A stretch of 6,998 bases of DNA from Desulfobacteraceae bacterium (GTDB lineage: Bacteria > Desulfobacterota > Desulfobacteria > Desulfobacterales > UBA11574), in contig PKTV01000422.1 in assembly GCA_002868985.1 (NCBI GenBank), forward strand, positions 1-6,998, read 5' to 3'. A program made the translations under genes and the position numbers. Positions 6,221 to 6,998 of this stretch are shown one piece after another (the stretch's first letter is position 1; each line of letters starts with the position of its first letter). A model generated the notes under the pieces. The model was not told the DNA's origin, did not search any database, and saw nothing but the letters and a program-made list of their open reading frames with translations.

Positions 6221-6254
6221 GGTTGAGCGGTTCAACGTTCAAGGTTCCGGGTTG
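6221..6254. repeat. Heptad-type TTCAA repeat, left copy of an inverted pair
   Basis: Read on the plus strand, GGTTCAACGTTCAAGGTTC (6229-6247) consists of 7-bp steps (GGTTCAA, CGTTCAA, then GGTTC). Its reverse complement appears, with 16 of 19 positions identical, at 6389-6407. Just to its left GTTGA (6222-6226) and TCAAC (6232-6236) can form a small stem. It lies in the leader of the MttB-like gene, immediately upstream of the ribosome binding site. Confidence 0.6.
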
Positions 6255-6255
6255 A

Positions 6256-6273
6256 TGAGCCCTAACAGGCTCA
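6256..6273. other. Small hairpin in the leader of the MttB-like gene
   Basis: TGAGCC (6256-6261) and GGCTCA (6268-6273) form a perfect 6-bp stem with a 6-nt loop. It lies downstream of the partial methyltransferase gene and upstream of the MttB-like gene. No T tract follows on the minus strand. It may be a leader structure or a remnant of a terminator. Confidence 0.35.
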
Positions 6274-6314
6274 ATTCAAAAGAGTTACGCTTCAATAGAG
6301 GCGGCAGCCATTCT

Positions 6315-6327
6315 CACCCAATGGGTG
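6315..6327. promoter_or_regulatory. Candidate operator palindrome CACCCA-A-TGGGTG
   Basis: A perfect 6-bp inverted repeat around a single central base. One spacer base is too few for a hairpin loop, so a dimeric DNA-binding protein is the more natural explanation. It sits just downstream of the candidate promoter at 6344-6373, where a bound repressor could block transcription. The palindrome is seen; the role is inferred. Confidence 0.35.
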
Positions 6328-6343
6328 CGATAGACCAATCTTG

Positions 6344-6373
6344 ATATTGATTTGTAACGTTAAGTAATGTCAA
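6344..6373 (-). promoter_or_regulatory. Candidate promoter of the MttB-like operon
   Basis: A perfect -35 TTGACA (6373-6368) is followed after 18 nt by CAATAT (6349-6344), which matches the -10 consensus at only three positions. Transcription would start near 6338 and give a leader of about 140 nt containing the CACCCA/TGGGTG palindrome, the TGAGCC hairpin and the heptad repeat. The weak -10 box suggests an activator or a different sigma factor if the promoter is real. Confidence 0.35.
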
Positions 6374-6388
6374 GATGTTATAACCTTT

Positions 6389-6407
6389 GAACCCTGAACA
6401 TAGAACC
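6389..6407. repeat. Heptad-type repeat, right copy of the inverted pair
   Basis: GAACCCTGAACATAGAACC is the reverse complement of 6229-6247 apart from three positions. With the preceding AACCTTT it shows the same 7-bp step (ACNNTGA). The two copies face each other across about 140 bp, bracketing the candidate promoter, the operator palindrome and the hairpin. No mobile-element gene lies between them. Confidence 0.6.
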
Positions 6408-6421
6408 GATCAGTTTAGGGT

Positions 6422-6998
6422 TTATTTTCTAAAGGCCCGCATGTACCGCCGGCAATGCCGATCCTTGCCGGCCAGGACTTCTGCGGTTTTTACCGCGGCC
6501 ATCAATTCTTGATCCAAAGGATCGACAATGGCGGCATCAAGCCCTGCAAAGATGCACATGTGCAAAAAAGCTATATTGAGCCTGCGTCGTTGAGGCAGAC
6601 CGTAAGAAACATTTGAAAGACCGGTCACCGTTTTAGCACCGGGAAAACTTTTCTTAATGGCGAAAATGGTTTCAAGGGTGACCAACCCTGAGTTTACATC
6701 GGTACTGATCGGCATAACCAAAGGATCTATATAAAGATTTTCAATCGGAATGCCGTACTTTTGGCAGGCATTACAAATTTTTTCACACGCTCGCAGCCGG
6801 CCATCTACCGTATTTGCAATGCCGTCTTCGTCCATGGCCAGGGCAATTAATAATGAATCATGTTGGGCGGCAAGCGGTACTACCGCCTCTAAACTGTGTT
6901 TCTCGGCTTTGGCCGAATTGATCATGGAAGGCTTAGCGTTTAAAGTTTCAAGGCCGGTTGCAATCACCTTTGGATCGGCACTGTCAATGCAAAGCGGT
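6422..6998 (-). CDS. Pterin-dependent methyltransferase, AcsE/MtgA type (5' end outside window)
   Basis: The frame stays open to the right edge, so only the last 191 residues are visible; about 70-80 are probably missing. The GTG at 6967 is an internal valine, because conserved sequence (LCIDSADPK) precedes it. The fragment matches the methyltetrahydrofolate:corrinoid methyltransferase branch of the dihydropteroate-synthase-like fold. Counting from the first visible residue, D5 (IDSAD), N27 (INS), D91 (YIDPL) and N129 (GLSNVSYGLP) have almost the same spacing as the folate-binding residues D75, N96, D160 and N199 recalled for the Moorella enzyme. The protein would move the methyl group from the methylated corrinoid protein onto tetrahydrofolate, as MtgA does in glycine betaine demethylation, or in reverse. 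It lies upstream of the MttB-like gene on the same strand, separated by 224 bp with a possible promoter, so co-transcription is uncertain. Confidence 0.93.
   Translation of the reverse strand, partial: PLCIDSADPKVIATGLETLNAKPSMINSAKAEKHSLEAVVPLAAQHDSLLIALAMDEDGIANTVDGRLRACEKICNACQKYGIPIENLYIDPLVMPISTDVNSGLVTLETIFAIKKSFPGAKTVTGLSNVSYGLPQRRRLNIAFLHMCIFAGLDAAIVDPLDQELMAAVKTAEVLAGKDRHCRRYMRAFRK

Noticed and set aside
6198..6421. Cobalamin or tetrahydrofolate riboswitch in the leader of the MttB-like operon
   Set aside because: Sensible to expect given B12 and folate use, but I find no B12-box (GCCACTG-like) or other conserved riboswitch core on the minus strand.
6422..6967. Complete 181-residue protein starting at GTG 6967
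   Set aside because: Conserved family residues continue in frame upstream of the GTG to the window edge, so the gene is truncated by the window and does not start there.

Overview
The window comes from a bacterium and mostly carries one minus-strand gene cluster for corrinoid-dependent methyl transfer. The MttB-type methyltransferase without pyrrolysine, the B12-binding protein and the AcsE/MtgA-like methyltetrahydrofolate methyltransferase are typical of anaerobes that feed methyl groups into a tetrahydrofolate/Wood-Ljungdahl C1 pool. Together with moderate GC content and heptad-type intergenic repeats, this suggests a sulfate-reducing Desulfobacterota (Desulfobacterales-like) or a similar anaerobe. 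That taxonomic guess is inference; no marker gene is present.

Left part (1-970): a strong Shine-Dalgarno sequence and ATG at positions 4-15 mark the start of a minus-strand gene that runs off the left edge. Divergent to it, a good sigma70-type promoter (TTGACA, 17 nt, TATATT) drives a 151-residue protein made of two ACT domains, probably a small amino-acid-sensing protein. About 200 bp without a gene separate it from the convergent cluster.

Main cluster (6998 to 971, all minus strand, in transcription order): (1) the C-terminal 191 residues of a pterin-dependent methyltransferase (AcsE/MtgA type); (2) after a 224-bp spacer with a candidate promoter, palindromes and inverted heptad repeats, a 511-residue MttB-family methyltransferase; (3) a 227-residue corrinoid protein with DxHxxG; (4) a 420-residue SAM-dependent methyltransferase with a long C-terminal region of unknown role; (5) after a 152-bp gap holding a GC-rich REP-like element, a 512-residue asparagine-synthetase-like protein. 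Genes 2-4 are spaced 24-28 nt apart, each with its own strong ribosome binding site, and look like one operon.

Genes 1-3 form a recognisable methyl relay: the MttB-like protein takes a methyl group from a methylated (probably quaternary) amine, the corrinoid protein carries it, and the AcsE-like protein passes it to tetrahydrofolate. Genes 4 and 5 are not part of any such relay I know. The asparagine-synthetase-like protein keeps its ATP-dependent synthetase half but has Ser where the glutaminase Cys should be, with several glutamine-pocket residues also changed. It may therefore be a glutamine-independent amide ligase or a synthetase with a different amine donor. A corrinoid methyltransferase unit joined to a SAM methyltransferase and a glutaminase-defective amide synthetase is the part most likely to be an undescribed pathway.

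No RNA genes, CRISPR arrays, transposases or integrases were seen.
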